From Corynebacterium afermentans subsp. afermentans (lineage in GTDB: Bacteria > Actinomycetota > Actinomycetes > Mycobacteriales > Mycobacteriaceae): a stretch of DNA of 64,000 bases. Shown here piece by piece: positions 8,262 to 16,341 of this stretch; positions within the stretch are counted from its first letter, which is position 1, and each line of letters begins with the position of its first letter. The notes below the pieces were generated by a model, which did not search any database, was not told where the DNA came from, and saw nothing but the letters and a program-made list of their open reading frames with translations. Position numbers and translations under genes: made by a program. The stretch spans positions 1,674,001 to 1,738,000 of the forward strand of contig NZ_CP046606.1 in NCBI RefSeq assembly GCF_030408355.1. Reading direction: 5' to 3'.

Positions 8262-9914
8262 ATGTCCGGAACCACCAAGGCAACATCGCCCCGCAACGGC
8301 GCGAGACAGCACGATCAACACGACGAGCCCAACCAGGACTCCAACCAGCAGGACGGCATGTCCGGCTTCCTGGGCTGGATTGAAAGAATCGGCAACAAAC
8401 TGCCGGACCCATTCTGGCTGTTTGTGATCCTCGCCGGCGTGGTGGCGGTGTCTTCCTGGCTGGCCAGTAAGGCGGGCCTGTCCGCCACCGACCCGGCCTC
8501 CGGCGAGGAAATACACGTCGAATCGCTGCTCACCGGCGAGAACATCTCGCGGATGGTCACCGACGCGGTGGAGAACTTCATCGCCTTCCCGCCGCTGGGC
8601 GTGATCCTGGCGGTGATGCTGGGCGTGGCCGTGGCGGAGCAAACGGGTCTGCTCGCGGCGATGGTGCGCGCGATGGTGGACAAGGTCAGCCCGAAGATGC
8701 TCACGTTCATGGTCGCGCTGGCTGGCGTGACCGGTTCGGTGGCCTCGGACGCCATCTACGTGATCATCATCCCGCTGGGTGCGATGGCCTTCCACGCGGT
8801 GGGCCGCTCGCCGGTGGTGGGTGCGATGGTGGCGTTCGCGGCGTCGTCGGCAGGCTTTAACTCCTCGCTCATCCTCAACATCACGGACCTGCTGCTCGCC
8901 GGCATCTCCACCTCCGCCGCGCAGCTGGTGGACCAATCCTACGAAGTCTCCCCGCTCGCCAACATCTTCTTTGTCATCCCGTCCGCGGTGGTGCTGTCGC
9001 TGATCATCACGGCGGTAACCGAGCTGTTCGTGGACAAGAAAGCCGAGAACCTTGTCGACCACGACCACATCGACGAGGACGAACTGCAACTCGACGAGTC
9101 CAACGAACCCGACGATGCCCACCTCACCGACGATGACGACCTGTCGCTGACCCCACTCGAGCGCAAGGGCCTGGCCTGGGCCGGCATCACCCTCGTCATC
9201 GCACTGGCGGCCTACTTCGCCCTGCTGTTCATCCCAGCCTCGCCGTTCGCGCGGCCGGAGGAGGGCTTCATGGAGTCGCCGCTGATTCGCGCCATCGCCG
9301 TGCCGATCGCCCTGATCTTCTTCGCCACCGGCCTGGTCTACGGCCTGATCGTGGGCACCATCAACGACGCCGCCGACATTCCGAAGTTCATGGCCAAAGG
9401 CATGGAGTCCCTCCTGCCGATCCTGGTGTTGTTCTTCGCCGTCTCCCAGTTCCTGGCGTGGTTCCAGTGGTCCAACCTCGGCCCCTGGACCGCCATCAAG
9501 GGTGCGGAGCTGCTGCAGTCCTGGGACCTGCCGAACGTGATCCTCTTCGCCGCATTCGCGCTCATGGTCACCCTGATCAACCTGTTCATCACCTCCGGCT
9601 CCGCGCAGTGGGCGCTGATGGCGCCGGTGGTGGTGCCGATGATGATGTACGTCGACGTCTCCCCCGAGGTCACGCAGATGCTCTACCGCATCGGCGACTC
9701 GCCGTCGAACATCATCACCCCGATGTCGCCCTACTTCGCCCTCGCGTTGACCTTCCTGCAGAAGTACTACAAGAAGGCCGGCGTGGGCACCTTGATGTCC
9801 CTGGCGCTGCCGTACGCGGTGTCCATGCTGGTGGGCTGGTTCATCTTCTTCATGATCTGGTACGCCCTGGGCATCCCCCTCGGCCCGGGCTCGCCGATGG
9901 GGTACCAGGTGTAG
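8262..9914 (+). CDS. AbgT-family transporter (p-aminobenzoyl-glutamate / antifolate type)
   Basis: The 550-residue protein starts at ATG 8262 behind AGGGAAGG; ATG 8217 in frame is possible. It begins with a hydrophilic, Asn/Gln/Asp-rich segment and then FLGWIERIGNKLPDPFWLFV, the usual AbgT opening. Later signatures include VASDAIYVIIIPLGAM, AGFNSSLILNITD and the C-terminal SGSAQWALMAPVVVPMMMYV and GDSPSNIITPMSPYF. Known members import p-aminobenzoyl-glutamate or export sulfonamides using the proton gradient; which applies here is unknown. An acidic cytoplasmic loop (about residues 260-300, DHIDEDELQLDE) is notable. Confidence 0.93.
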   Translation: MSGTTKATSPRNGARQHDQHDEPNQDSNQQDGMSGFLGWIERIGNKLPDPFWLFVILAGVVAVSSWLASKAGLSATDPASGEEIHVESLLTGENISRMVTDAVENFIAFPPLGVILAVMLGVAVAEQTGLLAAMVRAMVDKVSPKMLTFMVALAGVTGSVASDAIYVIIIPLGAMAFHAVGRSPVVGAMVAFAASSAGFNSSLILNITDLLLAGISTSAAQLVDQSYEVSPLANIFFVIPSAVVLSLIITAVTELFVDKKAENLVDHDHIDEDELQLDESNEPDDAHLTDDDDLSLTPLERKGLAWAGITLVIALAAYFALLFIPASPFARPEEGFMESPLIRAIAVPIALIFFATGLVYGLIVGTINDAADIPKFMAKGMESLLPILVLFFAVSQFLAWFQWSNLGPWTAIKGAELLQSWDLPNVILFAAFALMVTLINLFITSGSAQWALMAPVVVPMMMYVDVSPEVTQMLYRIGDSPSNIITPMSPYFALALTFLQKYYKKAGVGTLMSLALPYAVSMLVGWFIFFMIWYALGIPLGPGSPMGYQV

Positions 9915-9927
9915 CTCGTTGGCGGTG

Positions 9928-9961
9928 AAGGCCCGGTTGCGTCCGTGCAGCCGGGCCTTTT
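9928..9961 (+). terminator. Intrinsic terminator after AbgT-like gene
   Basis: AAGGCCCGG (9928-9936) pairs with CCGGGCCTT (9951-9959), followed by TT. It is 13 bases after the stop codon of the transporter. Confidence 0.8.
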
Positions 9962-9982
9962 GCTTATCGACGAACCTCCGGC
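9962..9982 (+). repeat. 21-bp direct repeat, left copy, bracketing defence genes
   Basis: GCTTATCGACGAACCTCCGG plus C is repeated exactly at 13258-13278. The two copies bracket RloB, RloA and the first HTH-ImmA gene, and both lie a few bases from a stop codon on the minus strand. Confidence 0.75.
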
Positions 9983-9990
9983 AAGCCCCG

Positions 9991-10650
9991 TCACTTCCCA
10001 TAGAGCGACGTGATGATGCGCTCCGCGAGCAGGTGCACCGTGGTCGAGGCAGCATGCCGACCGACGTGCTCGTCGAAATCCCTTAACGAATCAAGTGGCT
10101 CTCGAACTTTCGCCCCAGCGCGTGCAATGGCGCACCGGACATCGTCCACGGTGAAACTTGGCTGGGCGGTTTTTGCGTACGACGGCCAGTGCTGCATCAA
10201 GCTGTCCAGGACATCCTTCTGCGTGCTTGCGCCCTTTGCGTAGGCGAAGTGGAGCAGGAGCCAGTACTCGAACTGCGGAACGCTAAAACCTACTCCGCGA
10301 TCTTTGCGTTCTGCGGCCCATTCAAATACGTCTCGGAGTTGCTGGTCAGTCGCATCGTCTTCATCGAGGACCACCCAGGCTTGATCGCCGGGCCGCAGAT
10401 CGCCGTCGCGTTTAAGGTTGGCCAGCCATTCGTCTGCAGTCTTGAGCAACGCAGGTGGGTGAGGATGCACTCCTCTGCGCGCTTCTACTTTCACGGACTT
10501 GTCCCGAAAGCACTCCATTTCGAAGTAGTTCTTCTCAGTCGTGCCTTCGGTAACGATGAGGAACACATCTTTCACCGAGCGGGTATCTACCCTTTTGTTC
10601 TTGCCCCCGAACTTCCTCTCGCGAGAAGACCTCACCCGCCTATTCGACAT
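9991..10650 (-). CDS. RloB-like protein (TOPRIM-type nuclease fold; AbiLii-like)
   Basis: The 219-residue protein begins with a very basic segment (RRVRSSRERKFGGKNKR), then VFLIVTEGTTEKNYFE with the TOPRIM-type glutamate at 35 and the DED triad at 96-98 (WVVLDEDDA), and FEYWLLLHF in the middle. This is the RloB family, paired with RloA ATPases at restriction loci and in AbiL-type abortive infection. Its ATG overlaps the last 11 bp of the upstream ATPase gene, as expected for a two-gene system. It is probably the effector nuclease; target unknown. Confidence 0.85.
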   Translation of the reverse strand: MSNRRVRSSRERKFGGKNKRVDTRSVKDVFLIVTEGTTEKNYFEMECFRDKSVKVEARRGVHPHPPALLKTADEWLANLKRDGDLRPGDQAWVVLDEDDATDQQLRDVFEWAAERKDRGVGFSVPQFEYWLLLHFAYAKGASTQKDVLDSLMQHWPSYAKTAQPSFTVDDVRCAIARAGAKVREPLDSLRDFDEHVGRHAASTTVHLLAERIITSLYGK

Positions 10651-11986
10651 TGCTGAACTTCAGCGGCTTTATCGACGGCACACCACCGAACCTGCCTCGC
10701 AGGTAGCTCTTTCGAAGGTCCGTCGTCTTCCGCGGCCCCTCGAAGTCCGAGAGGACGCTCGTTTGGGTTTGTCCCGATCGGTCCTTCTCTACTACCCAGA
10801 TCTCGTCTCTCCGCAATGTTTCGGGGTCCATGAGCAAAAGGTCGTGCGTGGTAAAAATCAGTTGCGCCCGGGAGTCTGCAGAAGAATTCGCAAGGAACCC
10901 ACCGATCAGCGCGCGAGAGAGTTCAGTGTGGAAGCTGCGGTCGAACTCGTCAACGACCAATACAGCTTCGAAGCCTGGAGTTGCCAGCCGAGAAAACAAC
11001 CCAAGCAGCCTCGTCGCGGAACGGGTCCCTTCCGACTCGTCCCACCAGCGCAGGCCGTGGTTCTCGCCTTCTTCAGCAGAGTGGAGAAGGGTGATTCGTT
11101 GCGCCTCAATCTCATCGCCGTCGATCCGCAGCGTGAAGCGCCCCGAAGATAATTCCACATCCATCGGATAGTCCGGGTTGCTTCGCAGCTCCTGCTCTAT
11201 CTCCAGTGCTTGCTCGGCGCCCAACCCCAAAGCTGAAAGTTCCACGAGCTCGGTTTCGACACCTGTAATTCCGGCATCGATCTGCGAAATCAAGTCTTCC
11301 CACCCGTCAGGCTGGGACTGCAGGTGGCCGATATCCATCAACCCGGCTGGGATCACCAGAATTGTTTCGACGAAAGCACGGACGACCCCGAACGCATCCA
11401 GCTTGAGCGGATCTGGGAACCGCGAAAGGTTCGTCTCGCTGGCAAAGGAGGCGAGAGGAACCTTCGGCGGAACTGATTCGAGCAGCACCCGTGCTTGCGC
11501 GACCTCGGTGGGGAAACGCTCCGATTTCTCCTCCAACAATGGGAAGCTGAACGAGTCCCCTACGCGCTCAAAAACGTCAATTTCGTCTTTGGACAGGTAC
11601 TTCGTTAGCCGCTCCTCCACCACGCTTTTCGCGTCGTACGCGAGCACGTACTCGTAGACGATGTCGCCGACAGAGAACAGCACCTCAAAACTCGTCGGCT
11701 CAAACGCTGCCTCTGGGCGAAGCGCGAACGGATCAAATGGCATTGGATCTGTAGGGCGCGGAGGATTTTCCAGCATTCGCTGCAGCGCGGTCAGCGCCCG
11801 GACGAACGTAGACTTGCCCGCCGCGTTTGCACCGAACAGGGCTGCTACAGGGTTAATCCGCTTCTTGTAACGACGAGAAAGCTCCGGGCAGCGCTCTCGG
11901 TGAACCTGCTCCCTGGTCGCGACCATGTTTATCGACGCGGGCTCGTACACCGAGCGATAGTTCACGATCGTGAGGTCCAGCAGCAT
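10640..11986 (-). CDS. RloA-like AAA/ABC-type ATPase (AbiLi-like)
   Basis: The start is taken at ATG 11986, preceded by GGAAGGGG; a TTG at 12001 also opens the frame. The 448-residue protein has Walker A GANAAGKST at residues 52-60 and Walker B VLVVDEFDRSFH in the C-terminal third, separated by a long insertion as in OLD-like/AAA_15 ATPases. Near the end TTHDLLLMDPETLRRDEIWV is the typical sensor/H-loop segment. Together with the overlapping RloB gene it forms a candidate anti-phage module. The operon faces away from the HTH-ImmA gene at 12108. Confidence 0.87.
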   Translation of the reverse strand: MLLDLTIVNYRSVYEPASINMVATREQVHRERCPELSRRYKKRINPVAALFGANAAGKSTFVRALTALQRMLENPPRPTDPMPFDPFALRPEAAFEPTSFEVLFSVGDIVYEYVLAYDAKSVVEERLTKYLSKDEIDVFERVGDSFSFPLLEEKSERFPTEVAQARVLLESVPPKVPLASFASETNLSRFPDPLKLDAFGVVRAFVETILVIPAGLMDIGHLQSQPDGWEDLISQIDAGITGVETELVELSALGLGAEQALEIEQELRSNPDYPMDVELSSGRFTLRIDGDEIEAQRITLLHSAEEGENHGLRWWDESEGTRSATRLLGLFSRLATPGFEAVLVVDEFDRSFHTELSRALIGGFLANSSADSRAQLIFTTHDLLLMDPETLRRDEIWVVEKDRSGQTQTSVLSDFEGPRKTTDLRKSYLRGRFGGVPSIKPLKFSNVE

Positions 11987-12107
11987 AGGCACCCCTTCCA
12001 AACAATTCGCCTACGACTCAAGTTTCTTGCATCATAAGTGAAATTTCTAACTACTGTGATCCGCGTACCCCCATTGCCACCAGCGGCGAAGAAGCGACCC
12101 GAGGACG

Positions 12108-13244
12108 ATGACATTGACTTCACAATCTCACGAGCGAGCGGAAACTAACTCCGCCCGCATCTCGCCTTCCCGAATTACAGTCGCGCGACTGCGCCGAGGC
12201 CTCACAAAAGCAGAGCTAGCTGCAGATCTCGACGTTGCCCCAGCAACGCTTTCTCGCTGGGAGAACGAAGGGCCACCGCCTTCCAACACTGAGCCGCTCC
12301 TCAAGCGCCTCGAAGTAGCACTCGGATTCTCCGCCGGATACTTCCTTTCCCCAGAGCTCGAAGTCCCCTCGACGGAATCCACCCTCTTTCGGGCTGGCAG
12401 CCGCGCGACTCTACGACAGAAGTGCGTTGCAGTCGCATCCGGGGCAAACGCCAGCACGCTCTTGGCGTGGCTTCGCCGCAACTTCAACTTCCCGGAGCCT
12501 GACCTCCCTGATTTTTCTGGGTTTACGCCTTCGGAGGCAGCCCGCCATGCGCGCACGATCTGGCAGCTCGGCGACAGGCCAGTTCCAAACTCGGTCCAGC
12601 TCGCCGAATCCCTCGGCATCGCCGTCATGGGCCTTCCACCCGCGGCCTCCGCTGTTGACGCATTTTCCATGTGGGACGGCGAGCAGCCGTTCATCTTCTT
12701 AGCCCGGCGCCGCACCCCCGAAGGAGCCCGCTTCGACCTCGCGCACGAATTGGGCCACCTGCTACTCCACAGCAGCGACGATCCACGCAGCGGAAAACGC
12801 GAGGAGGACGAGGCCAACCAGTTCGCCGCCGACTTCCTCATCCCGCCTGGCATAGTTCACGCGCACCTTCGTCTGCACGCGAGCCTTAACGACATTCTCC
12901 AGCTCAAGACCGCGTTGAAGGTGTCAGCCATGGCCATGCTTCGCGCCGCGTACCAGCACGGCAAACTCAGCGAGCGGGAATACCACTCCCACCTGACCAC
13001 CCTCTCCGCGCGCGGTTTCCGCACCGACAAGCCCGGCAGCACACTGCAATACGAACGCTCCCGCGTCTTCGATTACGTGCTTTCCCCCGAAGGTGGCGCC
13101 AGCATCTCACGCATCGCCGACGAAACACAGCTGCCGCCACAGGACCTGCACGCCTTTATGCTCAGCACCCAACCACACACGGTTTCGAGCGCCACCTCGA
13201 CAACAAGCGCTCCTGCCCGCCCGGTACTCCGCGTGGTGCGTTAA
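12108..13244 (+). CDS. XRE-type repressor fused to ImmA/IrrE zinc metalloprotease, no. 1
   Basis: The 378-residue protein starts at ATG 12108 behind GAGGA. Residues 23-58 form an XRE helix-turn-helix (TVARLRRGLTKAELAADLDV, then TLSRWENE). The ImmA/IrrE metallopeptidase domain has HELGH at 213-217 within FDLAHELGHLLLH and EEDEANQFAADFLIP downstream. Such proteins control mobile elements or act as the sensor/antitoxin part of stress modules by cleaving a repressor. It diverges from the RloA/RloB operon, leaving 121 bp for a shared control region, so it may regulate that module (inference). Confidence 0.88.
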   Translation: MTLTSQSHERAETNSARISPSRITVARLRRGLTKAELAADLDVAPATLSRWENEGPPPSNTEPLLKRLEVALGFSAGYFLSPELEVPSTESTLFRAGSRATLRQKCVAVASGANASTLLAWLRRNFNFPEPDLPDFSGFTPSEAARHARTIWQLGDRPVPNSVQLAESLGIAVMGLPPAASAVDAFSMWDGEQPFIFLARRRTPEGARFDLAHELGHLLLHSSDDPRSGKREEDEANQFAADFLIPPGIVHAHLRLHASLNDILQLKTALKVSAMAMLRAAYQHGKLSEREYHSHLTTLSARGFRTDKPGSTLQYERSRVFDYVLSPEGGASISRIADETQLPPQDLHAFMLSTQPHTVSSATSTTSAPARPVLRVVR

Positions 13245-13257
13245 CTCTCGCACTTTC

Positions 13258-13278
13258 GCTTATCGACGAACCTCCGGC
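13258..13278 (+). repeat. 21-bp direct repeat, right copy, bracketing defence genes
   Basis: It is identical over 21 bp to 9962-9982 and lies between the convergent HTH-ImmA gene and PIN pseudogene. See the left copy. Confidence 0.75.
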
Positions 13279-13287
13279 GAGCACACG

Positions 13288-13830
13288 TCAGCCCTCCGGC
13301 CACAGGCGTTTAGGCAAATACCCTTCCACAAACGCTCGCCCACTTGGCACGTCTATCCCGCGGTAACCGTTTCGCCTCATGTCGTCGATAAACCTCACGG
13401 CATCTTCTACAGTGCAGCGGTGTTCACTGACAGCTCGCCGGAGAATTTCGGTGGTGGTCCACGCCTCTAGGCCGTTGTCGAGGGCAAGCTGACGGCCGTC
13501 TTCGTCATCGGCGTAGATTTCAGCTTCTTGCCCTGAATCCGACATGCTCAAAGCCAATGCAATGCACTGAGCTTCGCCTAGATTCTTTGTGCCTACTCCC
13601 CCGAGTTGATCGCGGAGTTTCATCGAGAAGATGTCGTATTTCAGGTCCAGCGGGAGAAGCTCAATCCACTTCGCTTCCAATATGGCCCGGTTGCCGTCGA
13701 AGCCTTCGAGCTCTTTGCGCACCTGCATCGGATAGGCACAAGTTCATGGCGCGAGGATTCGCTCCAAGAATCCGACATGCCCGGTCTGGCTGGCGTGAGT
13801 CAGCGGGCCGGTATCGGTGATCAGGAGCAC
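13288..13830 (-). pseudogene. PIN-domain ribonuclease toxin gene interrupted by in-frame TGA
   Basis: Read through one stop, the frame gives a PIN protein of about 180 residues. It starts at GTG 13830, nine bases after the stop of the upstream HTH-ImmA gene, with ITDTGPL (first PIN aspartate, codon 6). Codon 29 is TGA (13746-13744), then the same frame continues with TCAYPMQVRKELEG, GEAQCIALAL (catalytic Glu region) and YADDEDGRQLA (second Asp cluster) to the stop at 13288. A single base change (CGA, TGG or GGA to TGA) explains it. A shorter translation from ATG 13728 would lack the first catalytic Asp, so the toxin is probably dead. Confidence 0.8.
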
Positions 13831-13839
13831 GGTGCCTGC

Positions 13840-14934
13840 CTAGGTCCCAGCCGCCTGTGTCAGATCCCGTGGCGGAAGTTCTGACTCGGACACTGCACCA
13901 AATAGCGCTTCGAGCGCAAGCCCCTTCGACACCGCGCGCCGCTGGTAACCATCGAGAATGAGTTCTTGAAAACGAGTCGGAACCACACTCAACGCATCCA
14001 CAAGCGGAATATCGAAACCTGCGGCTTGGAAGTCCTCACGCGTCGGCCACCGCTTTTCTTCCAAGACAAACTCGTCTTGCGTGATGGTTCCGAGGTTGAA
14101 CAGGTGCGTCAAAGTAGCAGTCCAGCTCACTCCGCAGCGGGCAGAAATAGCCATCACAAAAAGCCGGGCAGGTTCACCGACGTACTCGGCTTTCACCTTG
14201 TGCACATACTCTTCTGGCATCAACAGATGGGCTGCAAAAGAGTTCATGAAACGCTCGACATCCGACCGCCCGCAAGCGTCCGCATATGTTGTTCCGAACA
14301 GCCAGTGCCCGAGCTCGTGGGCGAGGGTGAACCGCGGCCTCATCGAATCTGCGCGGGTAGCCACCAGCGCCACGCCGAAATCGCGCTCACCATCTCGCTG
14401 AATCTCTGTTACTGCGCCCTCAAACGGCGAACCTACAAAACTTTTAGAAAATGCAAGCAGACCAAGCTTCTCGCAAAAAGCCGTCAGGTCACTGATCGGC
14501 TCAAGCCCCTCTCCCGCGGCAGCGCGAGCTGCTTCGGCTCCCTTCATGGTGTCGTCGTGGCTTTGCGGCATCGTGAAAGGATGCCCCCTATCTACTGTGA
14601 TGATTCCCCGGTCGCGCAGCTTGCGAGCACGAAACGCCAGTGCTTCGAGAGCAACATCGAAATCCGAGGACACACCGCCGTCCAACGCTGCTCTACGACT
14701 GGCAACTAGCTGCTCGCGCTCCTCCAGAAACCATCCGACCGGAAGGCCGGTCGCCCCTGACACCGATGCCACCTCAGACGAGGTTGGATACCGGTGCCCC
14801 TTCTCGATCGTCTCGAGCACCCCCGCCTCCACCGAGGATCGGTCAGCAAGAACATCGACCGGCACGCCGACGAGTTCCCTCGCCTCTGTCATCCGCTGCG
14901 CGATGATGCGAGCGTGCTGCTCGGTTGCATCCAT
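13840..14934 (-). CDS. XRE-type regulator fused to ImmA/IrrE metalloprotease, no. 2 (PIN partner)
   Basis: The 364-residue product starts at ATG 14934; an upstream ATG at 14970 is in frame but adds only 12 atypical residues. A divergent HTH occupies about residues 8-55, with a specificity segment GLPVGWFLEEREQL. The metallopeptidase motif HELGH is at 206-210 (FTLAHELGHWLFG), followed by RFMNSFAAHLLMPEEYVHKV. It is the first gene of a two-gene unit with the PIN toxin gene, spaced by nine bases, so it is probably the antitoxin/regulator. It resembles the protease at 12108 only in architecture. Confidence 0.85.
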   Translation of the reverse strand: MDATEQHARIIAQRMTEARELVGVPVDVLADRSSVEAGVLETIEKGHRYPTSSEVASVSGATGLPVGWFLEEREQLVASRRAALDGGVSSDFDVALEALAFRARKLRDRGIITVDRGHPFTMPQSHDDTMKGAEAARAAAGEGLEPISDLTAFCEKLGLLAFSKSFVGSPFEGAVTEIQRDGERDFGVALVATRADSMRPRFTLAHELGHWLFGTTYADACGRSDVERFMNSFAAHLLMPEEYVHKVKAEYVGEPARLFVMAISARCGVSWTATLTHLFNLGTITQDEFVLEEKRWPTREDFQAAGFDIPLVDALSVVPTRFQELILDGYQRRAVSKGLALEALFGAVSESELPPRDLTQAAGT

Positions 14935-15174
14935 GTGGCTATCATGCCACGTCACGTCCCAGCTGCGCATTCCGGCAATCCCCGTTCCCTACACCAGCTT
15001 CACTGACCAAGAGGTTGGCCAAATTGCTTTTCCCGGTGTACGGAAGTGACGGTGGCAACCCGCCCCCGATACAACCGACCTTTAGAAAACTGACATCCCA
15101 GTGAATCCAATTGCACAGGTGATCCAAAGGGGTTTAAATGGGAACGTCCAGTTTCCCGTCCTCGAAGGATTTCC

Positions 15175-15786
15175 ATGTACGACTTCAGAGACATCAACAA
15201 GCTCCTCAACAACGTTGAGAACCTCATCCCCCAGATCGTCGCTGCGATCGTCGCGCTGACCGCGCTGATCGGCACCGTCGCTGGCCTCGCCCAGAATGGC
15301 AGCAGCATCAACCCCGGCAACGGTGGCAACTCCGTTGTTGGCAATGCACCGTCGAACAACACGGACTCAAACCTGAACCCGTCTCCGAAGCTTGCCCAGG
15401 AAAAGCTTCTGATTCCGAACGGTCGCAAGGACGTTAGCTACAAGTATTTTGACCAGGGAGTTGAGGTAAAAGTCGGCGATAAGGTATTTACTGACTCCGC
15501 GCGCGCCAAGAACATTAACTCTTACGACATCAACATCACCCGCTCCCTCAGCAAAGAGTTCCGGCGCGCAACCTTCACTGCGGTTTGGGACGAAAACGTT
15601 GTCAGCAACAGGAAGGAAGGGCCCGTACGGGTTTATGTGAATGGTAATCTCGCGCAGTCGAAGATCGTCCAAAAGGGCAGCGCTGTCGATTTCAATATTC
15701 CCGTGACGAACATCGATACCCTTCGAATTGAAGTCGACCCCAACAACGGTGGTCTCTCCATCGTGAACGGTGTGCTTTACCGCTAA
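15175..15786 (+). CDS. Membrane-anchored extracellular protein, possibly NPCBM/NEW2-like
   Basis: The 203-residue protein has an N-terminal hydrophobic segment (IPQIVAAIVALTALIGTVAG, about residues 18-37), an Asn/Gly/Ser linker (to about residue 70), and a C-terminal beta-rich domain. The pattern GVEVKVGDKVFTDSARAK, AVWDENVVSN...GPVRVYVNGNL and TLRIEVDPNNGG recalls NPCBM/NEW2 carbohydrate-binding domains, but I only infer this. Moderate GC and a Phe/Asn-rich composition differ from its neighbours. ATG 15175 follows GAAGGATTTCC. It lies alone between the ImmA unit and a relic. Confidence 0.65.
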   Translation: MYDFRDINKLLNNVENLIPQIVAAIVALTALIGTVAGLAQNGSSINPGNGGNSVVGNAPSNNTDSNLNPSPKLAQEKLLIPNGRKDVSYKYFDQGVEVKVGDKVFTDSARAKNINSYDINITRSLSKEFRRATFTAVWDENVVSNRKEGPVRVYVNGNLAQSKIVQKGSAVDFNIPVTNIDTLRIEVDPNNGGLSIVNGVLYR

Positions 15787-15809
15787 GTCGCACCCCACCA
15801 AGGCATCCC

Positions 15810-15833
15810 GCCCCACCTCAACCGAGGTGGGGC
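15810..15833 (+). terminator. Intrinsic terminator after membrane-anchored protein gene
   Basis: GCCCCACCTC (15810-15819) and GAGGTGGGGC (15824-15833) pair perfectly around AACC, followed by ACTTTCG. Confidence 0.75.
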
Positions 15834-15854
15834 ACTTTCGTACCTATCGAAGAA

Positions 15855-16030
15855 CTACTTCCTAATCTCCGCCGGCTTGCAGATCGACACCTGGTACATG
15901 AACCCCTCCGGTGCGCCCTGCTCGCGTAGCGTCAGCCCGTTGTAACAGTTAGCCCGTTGCAGTACCCGCGCTGAATACCCGTCTGCTTCTCTCCAACGGT
16001 CGGGAACACGGCCTAGACGCCGTCGCAATT
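15855..16030 (-). pseudogene. Relic of the C-terminus of an exported-protein paralogue
   Basis: The stretch aligns base by base with the 3' end of the exported-protein gene at 16342: both begin CTACTTCC(T/C)AATCTCCGCC and share CCTCCGG(T/C)GC(G/A)CCCTGCTC further on. In the relic a short duplication around GCCCGTTG and a CTA (minus-strand TAG) break the frame, and nothing upstream continues it. About 55 codons survive. It is the decayed end of a tandem duplicate. Confidence 0.75.
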
Positions 16031-16341
16031 AGCCTGAATTGGACGGTCAAATTTTCGCCACACCAACCACATGAGCCAACCCGAGTGGCCTCCGCCGACC
16101 CTGAACTCAGGTTTTCGCAAAAACCCCGAACTGGGCGACATACGCGACATAGCCGCAAGAATGCGACCAGCGAGGTTAGAGAGCGAAGACAGCCTCCCCG
16201 CCGACGAATTCAGGTTTTCATCTACGCGCCAAAATCAAACAACCCATACGTTCTTTGCCGCAAAGAAAAGCCAGGAGCCGCTCAGCCAACTCCCGGCCCA
16301 CCCCCTCTCAGCGCCCCAACCCCACGCGCCCCCAAAAAAAT
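16031..16341. other. Gene-free stretch between relic and its paralogue
   Basis: No promoter, hairpin or coding frame with a family signature is seen in these 311 bases. It may contain unrecognisable upstream remains of the duplicated gene. Confidence 0.4.

Noticed and set aside
8118..10055. Upstream extension of the DUF4230-like frame across the AbgT gene
   Set aside because: It would remove the membrane anchor from the N-terminus; GTG 8117 gives a proper protein.
15949..16158. 69-codon minus frame near the relic
   Set aside because: It runs across the relic in a shifted frame and has no homology.
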